In this document: in pieces, positions 1 through 7,504 of the stretch | Layout of the letters: each line of letters starts with the position of its first letter | Numbering within the stretch: the stretch's first letter is position 1 | Source: Caldilineaceae bacterium | GTDB lineage: Bacteria; Chloroflexota; Anaerolineae; Caldilineales; Caldilineaceae | Direction of reading: 5' to 3' | DNA: 64,000 nt | NCBI GenBank assembly: GCA_018003515.1 | Contig: JAGNDO010000011.1 | Location: 36,290 to 100,289 of the forward strand | Position numbers and translations under genes: made by a program | The notes under the pieces: generated by a model | Told to the model about the DNA's origin: nothing | Database searches by the model: none | What the model saw: the letters and a program-made list of their open reading frames with translations, nothing else

Positions 1-636
1 GGCGCAGAGGAGTACCTCTCCTTGCAAGCGGGCCAGATTGTGCCACTTGGCCACCCGTCGCCACGGCTCACCGCCTCGACGCTGCACCTCCACGAACAGC
101 GTCTCCTCATCCTTGACCAACAGAACATCCGGCTCGGCAGGACCGTCCACGTCAGGGCAGACCTGGGCATCGTAGCCGAAGGTGCGGGCGTGGTGGGCGA
201 AGGTGCAGACCGCGGCGGTATGGGCCAGTTGGGTGGACGTGTCGCCCCGGTGCAGTCGCTCCATGCGTTCCCATTCGGATTCGACCGGCGTCAGGCCAAC
301 CTCCGTGAGCAGAGAACGGGCCAGGGGCGTCAGGCGCACCAGAACGGCATTGACCGTGATGCGTACCCGCTGTTCTTCCCACAACCCGGCGGACGTGAGT
401 TGGTGGAAGGCTCGCTTGGTTTGGCCGCTGTTGGGGTCCGCGCCCAGGCCGTAGCGGAAGGACCAGCCGCTCAGGGCCAGGGCAGCCAGGAGCCGGTACT
501 CGGTCCAGGGTTGGGGACGGCGGGTGGCCCGCTTCACCGTAGAGAGGTGGGGAGCCAGGGCAGCAGGTAGGCCCAGGAAAGTGTGGGGATCGCTGGGCAG
601 GCGGTCCAGCAGAGGGAGAAGGGTGTCGTGGTTCAT
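1..636 (-). CDS. Partial protein with N-terminal winged-helix-like part and PD-(D/E)xK-like C-terminal part, replication-relaxation-like
   Basis: The gene runs off the left edge; about 212 codons are visible. I chose the ATG at 636-634, preceded by AAAGGA on the minus strand. The first half reads as a helical, winged-helix-like DNA-binding region (TEYRLLAALALSGW, AFHQLTSAGLWEEQRV, VNAVLVRLTPLARSLL). The second half has LAHTAAVCTFAHHARTFGY followed by EPDVLLVKDEETLFVEVQRR, where D and E-x-Q sit like the acidic residues of a PD-(D/E)xK fold. This layout resembles replication-relaxation proteins (PF13814) of plasmids and integrative elements, but that family call is tentative. The plus-strand reading frames here are shadows. 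The gene is flanked upstream by the 41-bp repeats at 654-765, which may be its operator or an origin-like site. Confidence 0.55.
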   Translation of the reverse strand, partial: MNHDTLLPLLDRLPSDPHTFLGLPAALAPHLSTVKRATRRPQPWTEYRLLAALALSGWSFRYGLGADPNSGQTKRAFHQLTSAGLWEEQRVRITVNAVLVRLTPLARSLLTEVGLTPVESEWERMERLHRGDTSTQLAHTAAVCTFAHHARTFGYDAQVCPDVDGPAEPDVLLVKDEETLFVEVQRRGGEPWRRVAKWHNLARLQGEVLLCA

Positions 637-650
637 GGGTTCCTTTCCAG

Positions 651-766
651 AGTCCAGGCCCCTAGGGCCAGTGTGGACTTTGCCCCTAGGTCCAGGTGGA
701 CTCAGCTAGTTTGGGATAGGGCTTCCAGGCCCCTAAAGATGGAGTGGACTCTGCCCATAGGTCCAC
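651..766. repeat. Two 41-bp imperfect direct repeats with repeated TGGACT/AGTCCA half-sites
   Basis: Copies lie at 654-694 and 725-765, a 71-bp period. Both begin CCAGGCCCCTA, carry GTGGACT in the middle and end TAGGTCCA. TGGACT occurs at 674, 697 and 745, and the reverse AGTCCA at 651 and 789. The cluster sits directly upstream of the minus-strand gene at 1-636. It looks like an operator array or iterons; no protein-coding explanation fits. Confidence 0.6.
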
Positions 767-797
767 AACCCCTCCCCCCTTTTTCCAGAGTCCACGC

Positions 798-832
798 AAA
801 AAGGGGACAGCCCGCACGTGCGGATTGTCCCC
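798..832 (-). terminator. Hairpin followed by a T run on the minus strand (terminator or attenuator)
   Basis: GGGGACA (803-809) pairs with TGTCCCC (826-832) around an inner palindrome CCGCACGTGCGG (812-823). Read leftward, the hairpin is followed by five T residues (798-802). It would stop or attenuate transcription heading toward the gene at 1-636. The rest of the gap up to 1088 shows no gene. Confidence 0.5.
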
Positions 833-1014
833 ATGGATGGGATTGTAGCCTATCTAAAAGCAGGAAGCAAGGAACCCATGTTCTGGTTGTCGAAAAGCTG
901 TTTGACCTTTTCCCCGTTCCCTGCTACGCTATGCCCACTTCGCAAATCGTCGCATTCTCTTAAGCCGTACCTCACCTTTTGATTCCCACTAAAATAGATC
1001 CAGAATAGAAAGTG

Positions 1015-1037
1015 GACAGATCTCGGATAGGTCTGTC
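1015..1037. promoter_or_regulatory. Inverted repeat upstream of the CHAT gene
   Basis: GACAGA (1015-1020) and TCTGTC (1032-1037) form an inverted repeat with an 11-nt spacer, about 50 nt before the CHAT start codon. It is a possible operator. I see no strong -35/-10 pair next to it. Confidence 0.3.
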
Positions 1038-1088
1038 ATGTTACAGTAGGCCCACCCTCCGTCGTCGCCGAGACCAGTCGAGCCGCCT

Positions 1089-2345
1089 ATGTCTGCCCCA
1101 TCCTACGCCAACTTCGTCCTCCTCATCACCCAATCGCCTCAGGGCTATCAAGCCAGGGTGATCGATTTTCCCTGCGGGGATGATGCCGTCGCGGACTTCA
1201 CCCTGTCCCCGGAATGGATGGATCTGGGCGACTCCCTGTGGCGTACGCCCGGGGCCAGCCGTCACCTGGGCCTGGTCGAGGGCGAAACCCTCGATGCCAC
1301 AGAATTGGGCCACCGTCTCTACGATGTCGTCTTCGCTGGTGAGGTGGGGACCTCGCTGGTGCGTAACCTGGAGCGGGCCGACAACCGCCTGCGTATCGTT
1401 CTGCGTCTGGACAAGGGTCTCGCCGCTCTGGCCGCCCTGCCCTGGGAGTTTCTCTACTCTTCCCATCTAAAACGCTATTTGTCTCCCTCTGCGGAGACGC
1501 CCTTTGTGCGCTACTTGGAGGTAGCTACCGGTGGACGCATGCAGCCTGCGCCGCCGCCCTTGGTGGTGTTGGGCGTGCTCTCCAATCCTGCCGGGGTCGA
1601 GTCGTTGGATGTGGAAAGGGAGTGGGCGCGGGTGCAGGATGCGGTGTCGACATTGGGGAAAGAACGGATTCGCCTGGAACGGGTGCCCGCCACCTGGACC
1701 GCTTTGCAGAGCCGTCTGCGCCAGGGAGGTGCCCACGTCCTCCACTTCATCGGTCATGGCGTCTTTGACGACGAAACAAACCAGGGCAGCCTGCTTTTTG
1801 AGGACGACTCCGGCCAGCCGACCTTGGTCTCGGCGGATCGGTTCAAAGTGCTGCTCCACGACCAAGCCGACCTGCGCCTAGTCTTCCTCAACGCCTGCGA
1901 GGGGGCCAAGGGCGGACGCAGCGACTTCTTCGCAGGGGTGGCCCAACAGTTGGTGCAGCAGGGGGTGCCCGCCGTGGTGGCCATGCAGTTCCCGGTCACC
2001 GACACCGCCGCCCTGACCTTGAGCCGGGAATTCTATAAAGCCCTAGCCGACGGCTACCCCGTGGACGCGGCCGTGGGCGAGGCGCGCAAGGCCATCTTCG
2101 GACTGGGCGATAGCCTGGAATGGGGCACCCCGGTTCTCTTCAGTCGCTCGCAGGACAACCGGCTGATCGAGCTGCCCGAAGGCGACTTCCACCCCATCAT
2201 CCCCCGCCAGCCCTTCGAGCCGGAGACAGTGCTGATCCCTGCCGGTTCCTTTTCCTGGGTAGCACGGACCCCGCCGCGCCGTCTGGGGAAAGACCGCAGC
2301 ACACGCTTCACCTGCCCACCTTTCGCCTGGGCAAGTGCCCGGTGA
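1089..2345 (+). CDS. CHAT-domain caspase-like protease, frameshifted before its C-terminal FGE-sulfatase domain
   Basis: A CHAT (caspase HetF-associated) cysteine protease. The order is an N-terminal beta-rich part, the family motif LPWEFLY near residues 118-124, a catalytic-type His in HFIGHG (H223) and a Cys in FLNACEGA (C270), then AVVAMQFPVTDTAAL. Reading breaks just after VLIPAGSF (about residue 388): the remaining residues are a frame-shifted tail, and the natural continuation (LGSTDPAAPSGER, an FGE-sulfatase start) lies in another frame from 2252. Adding one T to the T4 run at 2250-2253 restores a single CHAT-FGE protein ending at 2845. No clear ribosome site precedes the ATG. It heads an operon with SIR2-like and nSTAND genes, and is paralogous to the CHAT part of the protein at 39674. 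Confidence 0.85.
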   Translation: MSAPSYANFVLLITQSPQGYQARVIDFPCGDDAVADFTLSPEWMDLGDSLWRTPGASRHLGLVEGETLDATELGHRLYDVVFAGEVGTSLVRNLERADNRLRIVLRLDKGLAALAALPWEFLYSSHLKRYLSPSAETPFVRYLEVATGGRMQPAPPPLVVLGVLSNPAGVESLDVEREWARVQDAVSTLGKERIRLERVPATWTALQSRLRQGGAHVLHFIGHGVFDDETNQGSLLFEDDSGQPTLVSADRFKVLLHDQADLRLVFLNACEGAKGGRSDFFAGVAQQLVQQGVPAVVAMQFPVTDTAALTLSREFYKALADGYPVDAAVGEARKAIFGLGDSLEWGTPVLFSRSQDNRLIELPEGDFHPIIPRQPFEPETVLIPAGSFSWVARTPPRRLGKDRSTRFTCPPFAWASAR

Positions 2346-2845
2346 GTGGGCGCGAGTATACTGCTTTCGTCAAGGACAGGAAAGATCACCCGGCACCCCA
2401 GGGCTGGTTCAACCGGGAGCCGCCCCCCGACCACCAGGATCAACCCGTGACGGACGTGAGCTGGTACGATGCCCTGGCTTATTGTGACTGGCTGAGCAGG
2501 CAGACTGACCGGCGCTACACCCTGCCCAGCGAGGCGGAATGGGAGCGGGCCTGGGGCCAGAGCGGAATCCAGGATCTCCTGGGCGGGGTGCAGCAGTGGA
2601 CGCGCTCCCTGTGGGGCACGCAGCCCCAGCAGCCCGACTTCGGCTACCCCTATTATCCTGCCGACGGGCGAGAGGTCACCGATCCCGCCAAGCTGCCCGT
2701 CCAAGCCCGCCTGGTCCATCGGGGTGGCTCCTTCAAGTCACCACCTGCGGATCTGCGTTGCACCGCCCGAGGCAACGCCCTGCCCGAAAGCAAAATCGCC
2801 TGGCGCGGGTTGCGCGTCGTGATGCACTTGGAGGAACCAAAATGA
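2252..2845 (+). CDS. FGE-sulfatase (SUMF1-like) C-terminal domain of the frameshifted CHAT protein
   Basis: This is the out-of-frame remainder of the CHAT-FGE fusion. Recognisable formylglycine-generating-enzyme features in order are LGSTDP, FRLGKCPVSGREYTAFV, PVTDVSWYDALAYCDWLS, TLPSEAEWERAWG, LVHRGGSFKSPPADLRC and IAWRGLRVV. The middle is short: after EAEWERAWG the chain jumps to SGIQDLLGGVQQWTRSLWG, without the usual stretch that includes a YPWG-type segment, so about 40 residues appear missing. In conflict systems FGE-like domains often lack enzyme activity and serve as ligand-binding or adaptor modules (family knowledge). It has no independent start near 2252; GTG at 2342 would be the first plausible internal one. 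Its stop overlaps the next gene's ATG by four bases. Confidence 0.75.
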   Translation, partial: FLGSTDPAAPSGERPQHTLHLPTFRLGKCPVSGREYTAFVKDRKDHPAPQGWFNREPPPDHQDQPVTDVSWYDALAYCDWLSRQTDRRYTLPSEAEWERAWGQSGIQDLLGGVQQWTRSLWGTQPQQPDFGYPYYPADGREVTDPAKLPVQARLVHRGGSFKSPPADLRCTARGNALPESKIAWRGLRVVMHLEEPK

Positions 2846-3846
2846 AGGACTTACGCCAGCAACGCCGGGCTCGACCTGGCCTGATCGAGAGCATCAAGAA
2901 CGGGTTGGCCGTGCCTATTCTCTCCGACGAGGCGATCTTCGACCTGGTGTTGCCCGGCCATCCTTCCCTGACTCAGGCCTATGCAGGCTACACCGACTAC
3001 CCGTTGGACGACAACGACAATCTGCCGCGTATGGCCCGCTTTTACAAACTGCAGCGCCAGAAGGAGGCAATGCTGAGGGGCGGCAACTTCCTGGTCAACG
3101 ATCTGCGCGCCGACTACTTCGAGTTCGTCAAGAACTTTATCTACACCCATGCCGAACAGCAGGGTGCCGATCCTGACCTGCTGGCCGAAGCCGAAGCACA
3201 GTATTCCACAACGACGGTGACCGCGTTCGCCGCGCTGTTGGGCTACCCGCGCTTTGACCGCGGCGCAGAGGATCCACTGCAGGTGCTGTCTAATCTGCCC
3301 TTTCGCGTGCTGCTCACTACCAGCCCTTACACCTTTCTGGAGGCGGCGCTGGTCAAAGCTGGCAAAAGCCCGCGCACCGCGGTGATCCGCTGGCGGCAGG
3401 ACCTGCGTGACCTGATCGGTGCGTCGATTGCCGAAGCGCCCGCCGGTCGGGAGAAGGACGCACCACTGGTCTGCCATCTCTTCGGGCTGGAGAGCCATTC
3501 CAGTTCCTTGGTGCTGACTGAGGACGACTACCTGGAATGTCTGGTGGACGTCAACCTGAAACGTGGGGTGGAAGGTAGCGACAGTGTGCCGGCCCAGGTG
3601 CGCCGGGCATTGAGCAGCGATCTGCTGGTGTTGGGTTTCAGCCTCAATAGTTGGGCCTTCCGCGCGCTCTACGCTGGTCTGATTAAATCGGATGACACCC
3701 AGGCCGAGAAGCGGGGCATCTGTGTACAGTTGCCGCCCAGCGAGGCCGAAAAGTCCTACTTGCACGACTATCTGCAGCGCGAAGCTCGTTTCGAGGTGAT
3801 CTGGAGTGATTTGAGCCAATATGCTCAGGGCCTACGCAGTATCTAA
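2842..3846 (+). CDS. SIR2-like protein (putative NAD-consuming effector)
   Basis: 334 residues of the divergent SIR2-like family that travels with CHAT, FGE and nSTAND1-WD40 genes. Visible landmarks are GLAVPILSDEAIFD near the N-terminus, YPLDDNDNLPRMARF, LSNLPFRVLLTTSPYTFLEAAL, VCHLFGLESHSSSLVLTEDD (the His of HLFG sits where the SIR2 catalytic His is expected) and SDLLVLGFSLNSWAFRALY. I start at 2842 because ATGA overlaps the preceding stop; the longer open frame upstream is a shadow of the FGE domain. SIR2-like proteins in bacterial immunity often degrade NAD+; activity here is inference. It is translationally coupled to the CHAT-FGE gene and followed 12 bp later by the nSTAND gene. Confidence 0.75.
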   Translation: MKDLRQQRRARPGLIESIKNGLAVPILSDEAIFDLVLPGHPSLTQAYAGYTDYPLDDNDNLPRMARFYKLQRQKEAMLRGGNFLVNDLRADYFEFVKNFIYTHAEQQGADPDLLAEAEAQYSTTTVTAFAALLGYPRFDRGAEDPLQVLSNLPFRVLLTTSPYTFLEAALVKAGKSPRTAVIRWRQDLRDLIGASIAEAPAGREKDAPLVCHLFGLESHSSSLVLTEDDYLECLVDVNLKRGVEGSDSVPAQVRRALSSDLLVLGFSLNSWAFRALYAGLIKSDDTQAEKRGICVQLPPSEAEKSYLHDYLQREARFEVIWSDLSQYAQGLRSI

Positions 3847-3858
3847 CAAGGAACCGCC

Positions 3859-6800
3859 ATGACGACGCCCACCAGCGACAGCCAGACCAATCCCTATGTC
3901 GGCCCGCGCACATTCACCTCTACTGACCGCAGACGATTCTTTGGCCGGGACACGGAGGCAGCCAGTCTGCTGGCGCGCGTCGTGTCCGAGCGGCTGCTAC
4001 TCTTCTATGCCCAGTCGGGCGCGGGAAAAAGCTCACTCATCAACGCCCGCCTCATCCCCGCCCTGCGCGAGGAGGAAGGCTTTAGCGTGCTGCCCGTAGG
4101 GCGCGTGGTCGGCCAGTTGCCCGTTGGCGTGGAAGCGGTGGACAATATCTTTCTCTTCAATCTTATGTCCAGCCTGGATCAGAGAGTCAACAACCCGGAG
4201 CGGTTGGCGCACCTGGGGTTGGTTGAATTCCTGAATCAGATAATCACTGACGACGGGCTGACCTGGCGCTACGAGCCGACCGGCGCTGAGATGGTGGAGA
4301 CGCAGTCAGCGATTGAAGAAACCGAACTGCCCCCGCGTTTTGCCCTGATCATCGACCAGTTCGAGGAGATCATTACCGGCCATGCAGATCGTTGGCGTGA
4401 GCGTGAGGAGTTTTTTCGCCAGATCGACGCCGCCCTGCAGGCCAACCCTACCCTGTGGGTGGTGCTCAGCCTGCGCGAGGACTACGTGGCCGCCCTCGAC
4501 CCCTATGCGCCGCTGACCTTCAACCGCCTGCGCGCCCGCTTCTATATGGAGCGCATGGGCGTGGCCGCCGCCCTGGACGCCATCCGCAAACCGGCCGATC
4601 TAGGTAGACGGCCTTTCGCACTTGGCGTGGCCGAAAAGCTGGTGGACGATCTGCGCCAGGTACGCGTCCCCGGCCAGGAGAGTACAGTGGCCGGTCAGCA
4701 TGTGGAGCCGGTACAGTTGCAGGTGGTCTGCTATCAGATGTGGGAGAAGTTGGCGAAGGGAACAGAGGAAAGTCAGATCACTTTCAAGGATTTGGCGGAG
4801 GCTGGGGATGTCAACCAGGCGCTGATCCAGTTTTACGTAGAGACATTGGCCGCGGCGCTGGCCGACCCAGCTGCGGCCGGAATGAGCGAGCGGCAGTTGC
4901 GGGGCTGGTTCGACAAAAAATTAATCACCGAGGCAGGTACGCGCGGGTTGGTGCATCAGGGCGAGGTCGAGACCGGCGGCCTACCCAACGGCGTGGTGCG
5001 GGTACTGCAAAAGCAATTTCTGGTGCGGGCCGAGGCACGTGGTGATGGTGTCTGGATCGAGTTGGTGCATGACCGGTTGGTGGAGTCCGTGCGGGAATCT
5101 AATGCCGGTTGGCAGGCTAACTATTATAACCCTCTTGACGCAGCGACCAAATCTTGGATAGCAAATGGCCGGTCACCCAACCATCTACTGAGCGGTACTC
5201 AGTTGGTTCAAGCGCAAGCTTTTGCGAAAACCCACCACGGTGAGTTAACCCAGAATGAGCAGTCACTACTGACAGAAAGCGTGCGGGAGACAATAAGAAA
5301 GACCACATTGCGCCGCAGGATTGCCATTGTTACGGGGACTGTGATTATCACTCTATCCATCTTAAGCTTATGGGCACTGAGAAACGCAGCAAAAGCACAA
5401 GAACAAGCAAGGGTCGCCGATTCGCGTGCGCTTGCCGCTCAAGCAGTAAGCGATTTTGCGGTGGACCCAGAGAGAAGCATTTTACTTGCACTGGAGGCCC
5501 TAGAACGTGAATATACAGACGGGGCAGAACTTGCACTTCGTCGTGCACTGATTGTCTCTCGAATCGAACGACGATTTTCGGATGAAGGTAATGCCTTTTG
5601 GGATGTGGCGGTTGTTCCTGGAGATGCTATACGGTTGGCTGCGGGTGGGAGTGATAATACCATTACGCTGTGGAACACGACCAGTTTAACTTCAACAGTG
5701 CCAAGTGCCAGACTGCGTGGTCATACTGGTCAAATTCTAGGAATCGATGTTGATCCGTCAAGTAGCCGCTTGGCCTCCGCCAGTGCTGATGGCACGGCAA
5801 AGGTGTGGGATTTGGCAACCGAAGATGTCATATTCACGCTGGAAAATCATTTTGGGCCGGTGCGCGATGTTGAATTCAGCCCAGATGGCAGATTTCTAGC
5901 GACCGCCAGTCTTGATGGTTATATGCGGCTTTGGGACGCTGAAAATGGGAACCTCGTCTTTGAATCCGCCGCTGGTCATCAGGGTGAAGCGGTAAACGGT
6001 TTAGCCTATAGCCCAAACGGACAATTATTGGCAACTGGTGGTGACGATAATAATGTGACCGTCTGGCGTATTTTGGATCGTAGCGCTGTACCTCAATTAA
6101 CCCTTCTTGGACACACAGACGGCATTTACGATGTCGCCTTTCATCCAAGCAAGCCGTTATTGGCGTCAGTTAGCCGTGACAAAACGACGAGGATATGGGA
6201 TATTTCCGAAGATGCGGCTGCCACGTCACCAAAGCTCACTCTCTATGGTCACACAGATACCATTTTCGATGTCAGCTTCAGCACAAATGGGAGATGCTTG
6301 GCCACTGCCAGCCTGGATAGGACAGTCAAGCTTTGGGACACAGACAGTGGTCGGCTGCTCCAGACTCTTTCTGGACACGATGCTGACGTCTTTGGAGTCA
6401 CCTTCTTGCCTGAATCTGGTATCCCAGAAGAAGCACCGACCCAACTTTGCGGGTTGGAACTTGCCACTGCGAGTTCTGATGGGACAATTCGCATCTGGAA
6501 CATCGCTGCCAGTGGTGAACAACAACCTCTAGTCGGCCATACAGACGCAGTCGAGACTGTGGTATACAGTCCGGATGAGACTCTGCTGGCTACAGGTGGA
6601 AGCGATGGCGCGGCGATATTCTGGGATTCAAAGAGTGGGAAGCTCTTGTTCGAGCTACATGGACATGACGATCGGGTCAATCGAGTAGCTTTTAGTCCGG
6701 ACGGCAAGATATTGGCAACCGCTAGTTACGACGGCACCGTCAAACTATGGAGCACCGCTACTGGAAAAAACCTTAGAACTCTGGTTGGACATGCCGATCG

Positions 6801-7500
6801 AGTGCAAGGAGTGGATTTTAGCCCCGACGGACGTACAATTGTTTCGGTCGGCTCGGACGGCAATATCATATTGTGGGACGCCGCATCTGGCGAAGTCACA
6901 GATAGCCTGTCCATCTACGAAGATGGGACTGAATTATATGATGTCGCCTTTGGTCCCAATGCAGCGTTTCTGGTAGTTGCAGGGGAGAACTACGAAGCAA
7001 TTGTTATGGGGTTGAATCCACTTGATCTCCTGGCCGTCCTGCCGCATGACGACGCGGTCTACGATGTGGCTTTCAGTCCAGACGGCACACGTTTTGCTAC
7101 GGCTAGCTGGGATGAAAAGACAAGGGTCTGGTCCGCTGTTACGCCCTGGGAATTGCAACAAACTTTGATTGGCCACGCCGACCGTGTGTTTGGAGTGGCT
7201 TTCAGTCGCGACGGCAAACGGCTGGCAACTGCGAGCGCAGATCAAACAGCAATCGTCTGGGACTCCGACACCGGCAACCTGCTTAAAATACTTCCCGGCG
7301 CTGGCGAAGAACTTAACAGCCCGGCGTTCAGTGCAGATGGCAATACCCTCGTTGTGGGTGGCGACGATGGCACTGTGCGCGTCTACCTGCTCCAATTGGA
7401 TAATTTGATAGACGCTGCTCGATCCCGTCTAACTCGGAAATTGACAGCTTCAGAATGCGATATCTATCTTCACAGTACAGACTGCACGCCACGGAGGTAA
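3859..7500 (+). CDS. nSTAND1 ATPase with one membrane segment and a 14-repeat WD40 C-terminus
   Basis: 1213 residues. The N-terminus NPYVGPRTF...FFGRD is typical of nSTAND1, followed by a Walker A (AQSGAGKSSL, 51-60) and Walker B (LIIDQFEE, 163-170). A winged-helix-like region (FLVRAEARGDGVWIELVHDR) ends the switch module. RRR precedes one hydrophobic segment at about 486-507 (IAIVTGTVIITLSILSLWA), which suggests the ATPase is inside and the C-terminus outside. From about residue 575 there are 14 WD40-type repeats, each ending W-D, W-N or W-S, enough for two seven-blade propellers. The C-terminal tail (SRLTRKLTASECDIYLHSTDC) is a typical family ending. STAND ATPases oligomerise on ligand binding; this one probably controls the CHAT and SIR2-like neighbours. 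Base composition from about 5200 on looks more A+T-rich. Confidence 0.9.
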   Translation: MTTPTSDSQTNPYVGPRTFTSTDRRRFFGRDTEAASLLARVVSERLLLFYAQSGAGKSSLINARLIPALREEEGFSVLPVGRVVGQLPVGVEAVDNIFLFNLMSSLDQRVNNPERLAHLGLVEFLNQIITDDGLTWRYEPTGAEMVETQSAIEETELPPRFALIIDQFEEIITGHADRWREREEFFRQIDAALQANPTLWVVLSLREDYVAALDPYAPLTFNRLRARFYMERMGVAAALDAIRKPADLGRRPFALGVAEKLVDDLRQVRVPGQESTVAGQHVEPVQLQVVCYQMWEKLAKGTEESQITFKDLAEAGDVNQALIQFYVETLAAALADPAAAGMSERQLRGWFDKKLITEAGTRGLVHQGEVETGGLPNGVVRVLQKQFLVRAEARGDGVWIELVHDRLVESVRESNAGWQANYYNPLDAATKSWIANGRSPNHLLSGTQLVQAQAFAKTHHGELTQNEQSLLTESVRETIRKTTLRRRIAIVTGTVIITLSILSLWALRNAAKAQEQARVADSRALAAQAVSDFAVDPERSILLALEALEREYTDGAELALRRALIVSRIERRFSDEGNAFWDVAVVPGDAIRLAAGGSDNTITLWNTTSLTSTVPSARLRGHTGQILGIDVDPSSSRLASASADGTAKVWDLATEDVIFTLENHFGPVRDVEFSPDGRFLATASLDGYMRLWDAENGNLVFESAAGHQGEAVNGLAYSPNGQLLATGGDDNNVTVWRILDRSAVPQLTLLGHTDGIYDVAFHPSKPLLASVSRDKTTRIWDISEDAAATSPKLTLYGHTDTIFDVSFSTNGRCLATASLDRTVKLWDTDSGRLLQTLSGHDADVFGVTFLPESGIPEEAPTQLCGLELATASSDGTIRIWNIAASGEQQPLVGHTDAVETVVYSPDETLLATGGSDGAAIFWDSKSGKLLFELHGHDDRVNRVAFSPDGKILATASYDGTVKLWSTATGKNLRTLVGHADRVQGVDFSPDGRTIVSVGSDGNIILWDAASGEVTDSLSIYEDGTELYDVAFGPNAAFLVVAGENYEAIVMGLNPLDLLAVLPHDDAVYDVAFSPDGTRFATASWDEKTRVWSAVTPWELQQTLIGHADRVFGVAFSRDGKRLATASADQTAIVWDSDTGNLLKILPGAGEELNSPAFSADGNTLVVGGDDGTVRVYLLQLDNLIDAARSRLTRKLTASECDIYLHSTDCTPRR

Positions 7501-7504
7501 GAAA

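Noticed and set aside
22..963. Plus-strand open frames at 22-570, 182-454 and 583-963
   Set aside because: They are shadows of the minus-strand partial gene (1-636), which has the better ribosome site and domain-like sequence, and of the repeat region.
2249..2256. Programmed -1 frameshift between CHAT and FGE
   Set aside because: The heptamer is not in slippery register with the CHAT frame and no downstream structure is obvious; a missing T in the T4 run is simpler.
2851..3819. 322-codon minus-strand open frame
   Set aside because: Antisense shadow of the SIR2-like gene.
5600..7400. Regular repeats in the nSTAND gene considered as a CRISPR-like or satellite array
   Set aside because: The periodicity is at protein level (WD40 units of about 42 residues) with diverged DNA, so it is coding.
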